From positions 45,124-109,123 of the forward strand of contig JANPPC010000016.1 in assembly GCA_031428275.1 (NCBI GenBank): a stretch of 64,000 bases of DNA. The letters run 5' to 3'. Both the position numbers and the translations under genes were made by a program. Source of the stretch: Pseudobdellovibrio sp031428275 (GTDB lineage: Bacteria > Bdellovibrionota > Bdellovibrionia > Bdellovibrionales > Bdellovibrionaceae). Positions 48,640 through 57,514 of this stretch are shown one piece after another. The notes beneath the pieces are model-generated. The model was given only the letters and a program-made list of their open reading frames with translations, was not told where the DNA came from and made no database searches. Positions within the stretch are counted from its first letter, which is position 1, and each line of letters starts with the position of its first letter.

Positions 48640-49948
48640 GAATCACTCTAAATAGATCGACTTGTTGTTTTTCAAAACTTTTAATTAATGTGATGTCGGT
48701 ATACTTAAAATCATCTGGCCAAAATGAATTCGAATGCTTTAGGACGTAGAATTTTTTTGTTTTAGGCTCAGACTGAGGCAGCGAATCAAAAAGATCTTTG
48801 CGCGTTAAACCGCGAAGCTTGTAAACTTCGGTGCCAGTCACCCAGGTTAACAACGACGAAATTTGATAGCTTGGGCCATAAAGCGGCTGGTATTGCTGAA
48901 CTATGGGTATAAGTTCATCGAGCTGATGTGAATTAATTTGATTTTTAAGCAAAATTTGCGTTTGAGGTAATACAAAAATTAAAGTGAAGATGACATATAA
49001 AACAGACCAGTATCCGACCGCCCATTTAAATTTTTTGCTGGTTATCGATTGGGTCGCATAGCTGGTTCCATGCAAATGTGATGTGATTGGCCAATTTGCT
49101 TCGACGACTGCTTTGAAAGAGCTTACTAAAAAAAAGAAAAATTGGCTCAAAGCAAAAATACGATCAGCTTGCTCACCATTTTTTTTGATTAAGTTGCTTA
49201 GAAGAAATGGGTTAAGAATTAAAATTTGCGATGCGATAAATCCGCCGGTCCATGTCCAGTCGTAGTAGGTTTTACCAAATCCGTGCTTCAGCTGAAAAGT
49301 AAATGATACCCAATCGTTTTGATAGTTCCATAGAATGACCGGGGCGCAAAATAGTAAGCCAAAAAATATAGTTAACGGCACTTTTGCGGCAACCAAGCGT
49401 TTATACTCTTTTGACCAAATTAAATAAACCAATCCGCAAAGTACAAACAAAACAATATGGTACTTTGAACAGAAGCCAAGCCCAAGAAAAACGCCAAGCA
49501 ACGCGTAGCTGATCGCCGTTCTGCGTTCGATGACCTGAATAAAAAAGTAATAACTGATACTCCAGAATAAAACTAAAGGTACATCCGGAGTTGCCACGAT
49601 CGATCCGACCCCAAGTAGTGGATTTAACAAAGCTAGTGTTATAAAGTATTCGATATGCTTTTGAGAAAAATTTTTCTGTTTTAAAATCGCGACCCACGTC
49701 ACCATAGTGATTGTTCCGGCGATAACAAAAAAAGATCTTAAAGAAAGACCGTTGCTAAAAGGAAAAACAATTTCACCTAAAGCGACAAACCAGCTAACCA
49801 TCGGCGGGTGATCAAAATAACTTAGCTGCGGATGCAAAGTCCAAAAATGATAATAAGCCTCGTCGGCGTAAATGGGTACAAGCCAAGCCAAGAAAGCTTT
49901 TATTAAAAATGAAAAAATAAGAATGTAATAAATTCTTTTGGTATTCAA
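48632..49948 (-). CDS. Glycosyltransferase family 39 (ArnT/PMT-like) membrane protein
   Basis: A 438-residue integral membrane protein. The first periplasmic loop has YADEAYYHFWTLHPQLSYFDHPPMVSWF, the catalytic Asp-containing DEAYY and the LSYFDHPP motif of GT-C (family 39/83) glycosyltransferases. About ten membrane helices follow. They transfer sugars from lipid carriers to lipid A, proteins or other acceptors at the periplasmic side. Start TTG at 49946-49948; no clearer start. It follows the RodZ-like gene after 1 base. Confidence 0.85.
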   Translation of the reverse strand: MNTKRIYYILIFSFLIKAFLAWLVPIYADEAYYHFWTLHPQLSYFDHPPMVSWFVALGEIVFPFSNGLSLRSFFVIAGTITMVTWVAILKQKNFSQKHIEYFITLALLNPLLGVGSIVATPDVPLVLFWSISYYFFIQVIERRTAISYALLGVFLGLGFCSKYHIVLFVLCGLVYLIWSKEYKRLVAAKVPLTIFFGLLFCAPVILWNYQNDWVSFTFQLKHGFGKTYYDWTWTGGFIASQILILNPFLLSNLIKKNGEQADRIFALSQFFFFLVSSFKAVVEANWPITSHLHGTSYATQSITSKKFKWAVGYWSVLYVIFTLIFVLPQTQILLKNQINSHQLDELIPIVQQYQPLYGPSYQISSLLTWVTGTEVYKLRGLTRKDLFDSLPQSEPKTKKFYVLKHSNSFWPDDFKYTDITLIKSFEKQQVDLFRVIRE

Positions 49949-49949
49949 A

Positions 49950-50858
49950 TTAGAACGTCAATTTAATAGGTTTGTTGTTGCCGCCCACCGTGCCTTTATC
50001 CACTCCGTTGACGATTAAGTGCAAGGCTCCGCCATCTTCGGTTTGTAAATACAAACCATCTGGTGAGCGAATAACTTGAATTTGTTTTGATTGTAAACTT
50101 AGTTTAGAAAAGCTTTTGCTGTTACCTTTTGCGTATTGAAGCTCGACATTTTTTTTCGCTTCGATAATAATTTCTACGGGCTTTCCTGAAGACGGTGCAA
50201 AACCCTCTTCAGGAGTCAGAGACAGTTTCGACGAGTCGTCGAGGCTTTCCGCAATGGCTGTAGGCTTAGCCGTAACGATTGTGGTATCAGCTGATATGCC
50301 AACTGCGGTTATGGGAACTGACATATTCGAAATAGTCTCAACAGATATCGGAGCGGCCGCAACGCTAACAGTTTCTAAGGGTTTAATCTGCGAAATGTTT
50401 GAATTGTCGGCGCCATCTTTTTGATACTTATCTACAATTTTATTAGTAGTTATTATTAAAATAACCAATACGGCCGCAACCGCAATATAGACGAAAGTTT
50501 TTTTATTATGTTCGTTGTTTAAGTTTTGGACAGGAGTGGTGCGTTCTTTTTTAGTAGGCTTCAGGTGTTCGCCAGTCGGGCTGGGTGAAGACATCGGCGG
50601 TGGAGTTTTTGGCATGGGTTGCGTTGAGCCCATTTCTTCTTGAAATTGCCGCATCACTTGATCAACATCAATTTTTAATAACTGTGCGTAACTTTTTACG
50701 AATCCGCGAACGAACGTCTTTGCGGGAAGCTCTTCAATTTGACCCGCCTCAATAGAAGCAATAATTTTAGAGCTTAATTTCAAAGAAAAAGCGACATCTT
50801 GGACCGACATATTTTGCCTGATACGTTCACTTTTTAGTAGCTCGCCCGTTATTTTCAT
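49950..50858 (-). CDS. RodZ-like cell-shape protein
   Basis: A 302-residue protein. Residues 1-70 are a RodZ-type helix-turn-helix (SVQDVAFSLKLSSKIIASIEAGQIEELPAKTFVRGFVKSYAQLL). A Pro/Thr-rich linker leads to a membrane helix (about 122-138, FVYIAVAAVLVILIITT). The periplasmic part ends in a DUF4115-like beta domain (KPVEIIIEAKKNVELQYA...). RodZ connects MreB to the elongasome. It overlaps the upstream TPR gene by four bases. Confidence 0.87.
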   Translation of the reverse strand: MKITGELLKSERIRQNMSVQDVAFSLKLSSKIIASIEAGQIEELPAKTFVRGFVKSYAQLLKIDVDQVMRQFQEEMGSTQPMPKTPPPMSSPSPTGEHLKPTKKERTTPVQNLNNEHNKKTFVYIAVAAVLVILIITTNKIVDKYQKDGADNSNISQIKPLETVSVAAAPISVETISNMSVPITAVGISADTTIVTAKPTAIAESLDDSSKLSLTPEEGFAPSSGKPVEIIIEAKKNVELQYAKGNSKSFSKLSLQSKQIQVIRSPDGLYLQTEDGGALHLIVNGVDKGTVGGNNKPIKLTF

Positions 50859-51622
50859 AAATCACCTTTTTTCAACACGTTCAGCATTTTTTGAGCTCTA
50901 TCTTGATACTTGCTATCTGGAAATAACTTATTTAATTCTTCAAAGCGAAAAATCGCCCGATCTTTCTGCCCATTCCTGAACAATGCGATCGCGCTGTAAT
51001 AGTGTGCATCATCAACCTCTATCGGCTGACAAAAAGAAATCGATTTTTCTAGCTGACCGACAGCCAATAAATTCTCTTTTAATTCTAAATAACTTCTACC
51101 CAAGTAGACATTTGTGGAGCAGTTTTCGCGATCCTTCTCTAAAGAACGCTTAAAATAGCTGACAGCCGTTTTATATTTCTTACGATTGAATTCTAGTATC
51201 CCGTAGTTTGCGTTTGCGCGAGGAAAGTCGATATAAGTTAAGTCAGTTAAAACTTCCTTCAGCAGCTCTTCTGCGGCACGATTTTGGGAAGTTTCAATGT
51301 AAACGCGTGCTAAATTATTTTTTGCATCGGTAAAATTGGGCTGTAGAGCAATCGCGCGTTTATAATGCTGCTCAGACAAGTCGTATCGTTCGCGCATGAA
51401 GTAGACATGGCCAAGGTTTGATTGGATGAGCGCATTTCGAGGACTAAGATCTTGCGCGATTAAAAGTTCTTTAAGTGCTAAAGGGTAGTTTTCTTTCTGC
51501 ATATAAGAAACTGCAATTTGCATGTGCAAATCGGCATCTTCATTCTTTTCAACTTGTCTACCCGCGCAGCCACTTAAAAATAAATAGATAAATAGGTAAA
51601 AAAATAGCCGATTGAAATTCAT
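50855..51622 (-). CDS. TPR lipoprotein, PilF/PilW-like
   Basis: A 255-residue lipoprotein (FLFIYLFLSGC lipobox region, Cys at about 19) consisting of tetratricopeptide repeats (e.g. LALKELLIAQDLSPRNALIQSNLGHVYF, AEQHYKRAIALQPNFTDAKNNLARVY-like units). Length and layout correspond to PilF/PilW, the pilotin that guides PilQ secretin assembly. Other TPR lipoproteins look similar, so this is moderate. The ATGA overlap couples it to the RodZ-like gene. Confidence 0.72.
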   Translation of the reverse strand: MNFNRLFFYLFIYLFLSGCAGRQVEKNEDADLHMQIAVSYMQKENYPLALKELLIAQDLSPRNALIQSNLGHVYFMRERYDLSEQHYKRAIALQPNFTDAKNNLARVYIETSQNRAAEELLKEVLTDLTYIDFPRANANYGILEFNRKKYKTAVSYFKRSLEKDRENCSTNVYLGRSYLELKENLLAVGQLEKSISFCQPIEVDDAHYYSAIALFRNGQKDRAIFRFEELNKLFPDSKYQDRAQKMLNVLKKGDL

Positions 51623-51683
51623 GCCTTAAGAGTAGCACTGTGGGTCTCTGAGTCAACGCTGGATCCAATAGAAATATCGGGGA

Positions 51684-52913
51684 TTAATCTGTGGATAAAT
51701 GGATAAAGGTTTCGAAATGATCCGTTTGCGGAAACATGTCAAATACCTGCAAATGTTTGATCTTATAATTTCTATTTGCCGCAAATATTTTTTGCAAATC
51801 TCGAGCTAAAAATACCGGGTGACAGCTGATATAAATAAGGTTTTTCGTCTCAGCGGCGATAACATTTTTAATGACTGAATCGCTGCAACCGGCGCGGGGC
51901 GGATCTAGTACGATGAACTCGCTAGAAAGTGCGCGACGGTTTGTAAAAGACTCGCAATCAGAGGTAAATGCAAAAAGTCTTTTTTGAAGATTAAGCTCGG
52001 TTATTTTTTGCGCCGCAAACTTAGTCAGGGCCGGGTTCATCTCGGCGCTTTCAATTCTTAAGCCCGGAAGTGCCTTAAGTAACGAAAAAGTAAAGTTACC
52101 CGAACCAGCATAAAGTTCGGCTAGGAAGGCAGGATTTTGAGCTGAAACAATTTTAGTAACTTCGTCTACCAAAAATTGATTAATTTGATTATTTACCTGT
52201 GAAAATGAAAGACCTTCGCCGGTTTCGCCAATGCGATAATATTCAAAATCATTTTTATGGTTTAATCGAAGCTCATATTTTTGTAATTCGGATACAGGGC
52301 GAATTTTTGATTTTATTATGGGAATTTGATCCGAAATGGCTTTATCAGCGATGAGGCAATAATCGATATCAACGATATCGTGAGACTCACTTTTAAAATA
52401 ACCTAATTTTGCGCCGATTTGCTTCAACTGAATACGATTTCGGTAATTGAAACTTTTTGGTGAGGCAACAGTTTTTGACAATACATAAGCTACGTCCGGA
52501 ATAAATTTCTTAAATAATTCCGTTAAAATAAGCTCTTTTTGGCGAAGCTGTTCATCTTCGTTGATGTGTTGCCACACGCAGCCACCGCAAGCCGAAAAAT
52601 AGCCGCAAGGAGCTTCTCTGCGCGCTGGCGAAGGCTTAATAATCTCGATGATTTCGGCTCTTAAGAAAGTTTTTTCAACCACAGAAATTTTAATCTTTAG
52701 TTGATCTAAGGGTGCCGCTTTATTTACGAAAACCACCATCGTACGATCTTTAACCGGAATACGCGCGACGCCGTCGCCGCCTACCGCCAGTTTTTCAACC
52801 GTTACTAGGTGCTCAGAATGTAAAAGGGACTCTTTCAAGTCCCTTCCAGCTGACGACCCTTGAGCCGGGCCGCCCTTTTGATTTGAATTTGATGAACTTC
52901 GTTTGTTATTCAC
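51684..52913 (-). CDS. 23S rRNA (uracil-5-)-methyltransferase, RlmD/TrmA type
   Basis: A 409-residue SAM-dependent methyltransferase. A Ser/Gly/Lys-rich N-terminus (1-30) is followed by a TRAM-like domain (34-90). Iron-sulfur ligands are C103-x5-C109-x2-C112 and C186. The SAM-binding motif is ELYAGSGNFTFSL, VLDPPRAGCSD is motif IV and the catalytic nucleophile is C364 in YISCHPVFLARDL. Members methylate uridine in 23S rRNA (U1939 or U747) or tRNA; which one is not clear. The start is GTG without strong ribosome binding site, so the first residues may be wrong. Confidence 0.88.
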   Translation of the reverse strand: MNNKRSSSNSNQKGGPAQGSSAGRDLKESLLHSEHLVTVEKLAVGGDGVARIPVKDRTMVVFVNKAAPLDQLKIKISVVEKTFLRAEIIEIIKPSPARREAPCGYFSACGGCVWQHINEDEQLRQKELILTELFKKFIPDVAYVLSKTVASPKSFNYRNRIQLKQIGAKLGYFKSESHDIVDIDYCLIADKAISDQIPIIKSKIRPVSELQKYELRLNHKNDFEYYRIGETGEGLSFSQVNNQINQFLVDEVTKIVSAQNPAFLAELYAGSGNFTFSLLKALPGLRIESAEMNPALTKFAAQKITELNLQKRLFAFTSDCESFTNRRALSSEFIVLDPPRAGCSDSVIKNVIAAETKNLIYISCHPVFLARDLQKIFAANRNYKIKHLQVFDMFPQTDHFETFIHLSTD

Positions 52914-52931
52914 AATTCAGATCAGTTTAAA

Positions 52932-53357
52932 TTACATGTTTACTAATTCGTGACGGTCAAAAAAGATTGCCAATTCGCGCTCAGCTGAAGCTACTGAATC
53001 AGAACCGTGAACTGCATTTTCACCCATAGAATCGCCGTGCTTAGCGCGAATTGTGCCAGCATCAGCTTTTTTAGGATCAGTTGCACCCATGATTTCGCGG
53101 TTTTTTAAAACTGCATTTTCGCCAACTAAACACATCATGACAACTGGACCAGAAGTCATGAAAGATACTAATTCGCCGAAAAAAGGGCGAGCGCTGTGTT
53201 CAGCATAAAATAATTCGCATTTTTCTTTAGACATCATACCTAGCTTTGCAGCTCCAATAGTTAAGCCTTTTGCTTCAAAAGTTGCGATGATGTCACCAAT
53301 TGCATTTTTCTTAACTGCATTTGGCTTGATGATTGAAAACGTTCTTTCTTTTCCCAT
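52932..53357 (-). CDS. ndk: Nucleoside diphosphate kinase
   Basis: A 141-residue Ndk of standard length. The catalytic phospho-histidine is H117 in NAVHGSDS; EHSARPFFGELVSFMTSGPVV and RTFSIIKPNAV are further signatures. It equalises NTP pools. Downstream of sucCD, a frequent neighbourhood since succinyl-CoA synthetase and Ndk share GTP/ATP. ATG with GGGAGATC upstream. Confidence 0.97.
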   Translation of the reverse strand: MGKERTFSIIKPNAVKKNAIGDIIATFEAKGLTIGAAKLGMMSKEKCELFYAEHSARPFFGELVSFMTSGPVVMMCLVGENAVLKNREIMGATDPKKADAGTIRAKHGDSMGENAVHGSDSVASAERELAIFFDRHELVNM

Positions 53358-53425
53358 GAGATCTCCCTGTTTATTTCTACTTTTACTAACTGTAATACTA
53401 AAAAACTTCTATTAAAAAATTCTAA

Positions 53426-54295
53426 CTACTTCAACATTGATTTCAAAGTCGTGCCCATATCAGCCGGACTACGAGAGATCTTGCAACCAGCTGCTTCTAG
53501 GGCCGCAAATTTTGCTTCTGCTGTGCCTTTGCCGCCGCTAATGATCGCACCCGCGTGACCCATGCGTTTTCCTGGAGGAGCCGAAGCACCCGCAATGAAA
53601 ACTGCGATTGGTTTTTTGAATTCTTTTTTGATGTATTCAGCCGCGTCTTCTTCAGCCGTTCCGCCGATTTCACCGATCATGATTACGGCGTCAGTGTCTT
53701 TATCAGCGTTGAATAACTTCAACATATCGATAAAGTTAGTGCCGTTAACGGGGTCACCACCGATACCAACGCAAGTTGATTGGCCTAAGCCTAAAGCTGA
53801 TAATTGACCAACAGCCTCGTAAGTTAATGTACCAGAACGCGAAAGAACGCCGATACGACCGGCCTTATGAATATGGCCTGGCATAATACCGATTTTACAA
53901 GCTTCAGGCGTGATAACGCCCGGGCAATTCGGACCGATTAAACGAGTACGACGACCTTGCATGTATTTTTTTACTTTAACCATATCTAAAACGGGGATGC
54001 CTTCAGTGATACAGATCACTAAATCTAAATCAGCATCAACGGCTTCCATGATTGAATCGGCCGCGAAAGGCGGTGGTACGAAAATCATTGAAACAGTACA
54101 GCCTGTTTTAGCTTTTGCTTCTTTTACCGTGTTGAAAACGGGCATACCTAAATGAGTTGTGCCGCCTTTTCCTGGAGTCACGCCACCAACCATTTGTGTT
54201 CCGTATGCTTTACACTGCTCAGTGTGAAATGAACCTTGTGCGCCCGTGATGCCTTGGCAAATTACTTTAGTATTTTTATCAATTAAAATTGCCAT
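53426..54295 (-). CDS. sucD: Succinyl-CoA synthetase alpha subunit
   Basis: A 289-residue alpha subunit. The CoA-binding Rossmann domain has GITGAQGSFHTEQCKAYGTQMVGGVTPGKGG; the phosphorylated histidine lies in KRMGHAGAIISGGKGTA. It makes succinate and ATP or GTP from succinyl-CoA in the TCA cycle with SucC. It begins 4 bases after sucC. Confidence 0.97.
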   Translation of the reverse strand: MAILIDKNTKVICQGITGAQGSFHTEQCKAYGTQMVGGVTPGKGGTTHLGMPVFNTVKEAKAKTGCTVSMIFVPPPFAADSIMEAVDADLDLVICITEGIPVLDMVKVKKYMQGRRTRLIGPNCPGVITPEACKIGIMPGHIHKAGRIGVLSRSGTLTYEAVGQLSALGLGQSTCVGIGGDPVNGTNFIDMLKLFNADKDTDAVIMIGEIGGTAEEDAAEYIKKEFKKPIAVFIAGASAPPGKRMGHAGAIISGGKGTAEAKFAALEAAGCKISRSPADMGTTLKSMLK

Positions 54296-54299
54296 CTGA

Positions 54300-55463
54300 T
54301 TACCCCTTGATCGCTGCAGTGATTTTTTTAGCTGCGTCAGTTAAATCACTCGCGGGAATGATATTAAGGCCGCTATTTGCTAAAATCTGTTTACCTAATT
54401 CAACGTTTGTTCCTTCTAAACGAACCACTAATGGAACTTTCAAGCCAACTTCTTTAGAAGCAGCGATAACGCCCTCTGCGATCACGTCACATTTCATGAT
54501 GCCACCGAAGATGTTTACTAAAATTCCTTTAACGTTTGGATCTTTTAAAATGATTTTGAACGCGTTTGTTACTTTTTCTTTGTTTGCGCCGCCGCCTACA
54601 TCTAGAAAATTCGCCGGAGCAGCTCCGTGAAGTTTAATGATGTCTAAAGTCGCCATCGCAAGACCAGCACCGTTCACTAAACAGCCGATGTTTCCATCTA
54701 ATTTAATGAAAGCTAGGTCAAACTTAGAAGCTTCAACTTCAGTTGGGTCTTCTTCGGTTAAATCACGTAATTCTAAAATTTGTGGTTGGCGATACAAAGC
54801 ATTTGAATCGAAATTCATTTTTGCATCTAAACAAAGAACATCGCCTTCTTTAGTCACAACAAGTGGATTGATTTCAGCAATTGAACAATCGCACTCTACG
54901 AAAGCTTTATACAAACCCATCATAAACTTAACGGCTTTATTTGTTTGTTCAGGTTGAATACCGATTGCGAAAGCTAATTCGCGAGCTTGCCATGCGCCCA
55001 AGCCAGTTACGGGGTCAATATCAACGCGCTTGATTGCCGTCGGATTGTGTTCAGCAACCTCTTCGATATCCATGCCGCCCTCAGAAGACGCCATCATAGC
55101 TACGCGACCTGTTTCGCGGTCGATTAAACATGCAACATAGTACTCTTTTGCAATGTTACAGCCTTGTTCGATAAAAACTTTTTGTACAAGTTTGCCTTCA
55201 GGCCCAGTTTGGTGAGTGACTAATGTCATTCCCAAAATTTGAGAAGTTAAATCGCGAACTTCGTCTAAAGATTTTGCTAGTTTTACTCCGCCACCTTTGC
55301 CGCGCCCGCCAGCGTGAATCTGAGCTTTAACGACCCAAACCGGTCCACCCATAGCCTTAGCCGCGGTAACGGCCTCTTCTGGAGAGCTTACAACTTGGCC
55401 TTTTAGCGTTGCTACGCCATATTTTCTTAGAACATCTTTTGCTTGGTACTCATGAATATTCAT
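54300..55463 (-). CDS. sucC: Succinyl-CoA synthetase beta subunit
   Basis: A 387-residue ATP-grasp beta subunit: MNIHEYQAKDVLRKYGV, WVVKAQIHAGGRGKGGGVKLA, NPLVVT and the C-terminal NIFGGIMKCDVIAEG. It binds the nucleotide and succinate side. Encoded between mdh and sucD; a perfect hairpin lies between mdh and its ribosome binding site (AAAAGG). Confidence 0.97.
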   Translation of the reverse strand: MNIHEYQAKDVLRKYGVATLKGQVVSSPEEAVTAAKAMGGPVWVVKAQIHAGGRGKGGGVKLAKSLDEVRDLTSQILGMTLVTHQTGPEGKLVQKVFIEQGCNIAKEYYVACLIDRETGRVAMMASSEGGMDIEEVAEHNPTAIKRVDIDPVTGLGAWQARELAFAIGIQPEQTNKAVKFMMGLYKAFVECDCSIAEINPLVVTKEGDVLCLDAKMNFDSNALYRQPQILELRDLTEEDPTEVEASKFDLAFIKLDGNIGCLVNGAGLAMATLDIIKLHGAAPANFLDVGGGANKEKVTNAFKIILKDPNVKGILVNIFGGIMKCDVIAEGVIAASKEVGLKVPLVVRLEGTNVELGKQILANSGLNIIPASDLTDAAKKITAAIKG

Positions 55464-55482
55464 TTACTGAAACCTTTTCTAT

Positions 55483-55502
55483 CCGCTCGATATTTCGAGC
55501 GG
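55483..55502 (-). other. Hairpin between mdh and sucC
   Basis: CCGCTCGA (55483-55490), TATT, TCGAGCGG (55495-55502): an 8-bp perfect stem in the mdh-sucC spacer. No U-tract follows on the transcribed strand, so it is more likely an RNA-stability or processing element than a terminator. Confidence 0.55.
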
Positions 55503-55517
55503 GTTGTTAATACGAAA

Positions 55518-56462
55518 TTACTGAACAGTTTTTAATAAAGCGACTAATGCGCGAACGGCTTCAACAGACTTATCGAACTCAGCTTTTTCGTCAGCATTCA
55601 TTTTGAAATCGATGATCTGTTCCATGCCGGCGCCACCTAATTTACACATAACACCAACCATTAAATTATCTTTTACGCCGAATTCGCCGTTAAGCTCAAC
55701 CGCGCACGGGATAATTCTTTTTTGATCTTTTAAAATTGCTTCGGCCATTTCAATTGCACCACGCGATGGAGCAAAAAATGCTGATCCTGTTTTTAAATGA
55801 CCACCGATTTCGGCGCCCGCAGACTTAGTGCGCGCAACGATCGCGTTGATTTTTTCCATTGGTAATAAATCAACCAACGGTATTGATCCAACGGCTGCCG
55901 TGCGAACAACCGGCATCATTGCATCACCATGATTACCTAAAACCACTCCCGTTACATCTTTAACTGAAACATTTAGCTCTTCGGCTATTAAAGCGCGGAA
56001 ACGTGCTGAATCTAAAGATCCGCCCATACCGATTACGCGTTCACGCGGAAAGCCTAGCTGTTGTTTTGCATAAACCGCCATTACGTCCATTGGGTTACAA
56101 ACAACGATTACAACTGAGTTTGGAGCGTGCTGTTTAATACCAGCACATACGTCTTTAACAATTTTTGCGTTAATACCAACAAGTTCATCACGGCTCATTC
56201 CTGGTTTGCGAGGCATACCGGCCGTAACAATTACAACGTCAGCATCTTTTATGTCTGCATAGTTCGAAGTACCTTTGATTTTTGTATCGAACATTTCGAT
56301 TGGGCCAGATTGGGCTAAGTCCATTGATTTACCGATAGCGGTGCCTTCGTTAATATCAAGAAGTACGACATCGCCTAATTCTTTTTGAGCTGCCCAGTGA
56401 GCCGTCGTTGCGCCAACGAATCCCGCACCAATCACAGCTAATTTTTTTCTTTTGTGAGCCAT
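55518..56462 (-). CDS. mdh: Malate dehydrogenase (LDH-like type)
   Basis: A 314-residue NAD-dependent dehydrogenase of the lactate/malate family. VIGAGFVGATTAHWAA is the nucleotide fold; the substrate loop MPRKPGMSRDEL (MPRKPG with a second Arg) indicates malate, not lactate; the proton-relay His is in GNHGDAM. It oxidises malate to oxaloacetate in the TCA cycle, in line with the next genes sucC and sucD. First of the minus-strand run. Confidence 0.95.
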   Translation of the reverse strand: MAHKRKKLAVIGAGFVGATTAHWAAQKELGDVVLLDINEGTAIGKSMDLAQSGPIEMFDTKIKGTSNYADIKDADVVIVTAGMPRKPGMSRDELVGINAKIVKDVCAGIKQHAPNSVVIVVCNPMDVMAVYAKQQLGFPRERVIGMGGSLDSARFRALIAEELNVSVKDVTGVVLGNHGDAMMPVVRTAAVGSIPLVDLLPMEKINAIVARTKSAGAEIGGHLKTGSAFFAPSRGAIEMAEAILKDQKRIIPCAVELNGEFGVKDNLMVGVMCKLGGAGMEQIIDFKMNADEKAEFDKSVEAVRALVALLKTVQ

Positions 56463-56755
56463 AAAATATCTCCCTTTTTTGCATAAAAAAACTTAATTAC
56501 TTTTTTGATTTTGATCACTCAAGTTCTAGAGGATTAGGGCAAAAAGCACAAGTCTATAAGCCCCGAATCTGCAGTGAAGAAAGTGAACTCAGAATTATCG
56601 GTGAGAATACAAAAAATCGTTAGGGCGACAAACGAATAGAAAATGGCGGTGTGCTCATTATTTAGAGCGAAAAACCTACGTTTTTATAGATGTAGATGTC
56701 GTGCGTTAGAGTAATACATGTTTTCATTTTTCACAGGGTTACCTACCATATTTGC
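56463..56755. other. Divergent intergenic region, mdh and outer-membrane protein
   Basis: A 293-base AT-rich gap between the mdh start and the surface protein start. It must contain both promoters. I see no clear -35/-10 pair with correct spacing, repeat or small gene. A reading frame open from 56696 is only an upstream extension. Confidence 0.5.
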
Positions 56756-57514
56756 ATGAGAATAAATTTTTTCGCGAAATCGTGTGTTTTAGCATCCATT
56801 TTAACGGTCTCTTCAGCTTCTTTTGCTCAAACAACTGATCAAAGCTTCGAAGAAATGATGAGCGAACCAGCAGCAACGACTCAGTCGACCGAAATCAATA
56901 ATGGTGAATCTTTGACATTAGTCAGTGATGAAATTGATCGAGAAATTTATGCTATGCACGGATTTTCATTCGGTCTGATCGGCGCCACGCAAGACTATAA
57001 TCAAGTGATTGAAAGATATAACCCATCAACAGGTGCAGATATCGCTTCTGCACGTATTCCCGAAACCAAGGGTTTTCAAAACTTTGGAGTGATGGGTCGG
57101 TATTCAATCTTGCCTGTTGATCGTATCGGCACGGACATTAATGTTAGTTACGTGAAGTCTATGAATCACACTTCAATCGGACGCGAAGGCATGAGCGCCA
57201 TTAAAGGGGAACTCAATCTGGCGTATACGTTTGGTATTAGTAGAGCCGTTAAATTGTATGTTCTTGCCGGAGGTGGTGTGGAACAACTTTCTGGTACACA
57301 AATTTTATCTTTAGCGGATGCTCAGGGTTACGGCGGCCAAGCTGGTTTTGGAATTAACTTCGGAACGATTAACCTGGAAGCAATGTACTCATTCTATCGT
57401 CACAAAATTAGTAACGGTCTTATCGGGGCCGGAACGTCAACAGATACCGTTCGAGCTGAAAAGTCTTTTGTCGACTTTTCGGGAATTGCGGGTCGTGCCT
57501 CGTTTAATTTCTAA
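56756..57514 (+). CDS. Predicted outer-membrane beta-barrel protein
   Basis: A 252-residue protein. ATG 56756 gives a signal peptide (FFAKSCVLASILTVSSASFA, then QTTDQSFEE). The mature protein has an acidic Ser/Thr-rich N-terminal part, then alternating beta-barrel strands (FGVMGRYSILPVDRIGTDINVSYV, GELNLAYTFG, VKLYVLAGGGVEQL, GFGINFGTINLEAMYSF) and ends in Phe. It is of small OmpA-barrel/OprF-N size. The family is unknown. It converges directly on the next gene without gap. Confidence 0.7.
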   Translation: MRINFFAKSCVLASILTVSSASFAQTTDQSFEEMMSEPAATTQSTEINNGESLTLVSDEIDREIYAMHGFSFGLIGATQDYNQVIERYNPSTGADIASARIPETKGFQNFGVMGRYSILPVDRIGTDINVSYVKSMNHTSIGREGMSAIKGELNLAYTFGISRAVKLYVLAGGGVEQLSGTQILSLADAQGYGGQAGFGINFGTINLEAMYSFYRHKISNGLIGAGTSTDTVRAEKSFVDFSGIAGRASFNF

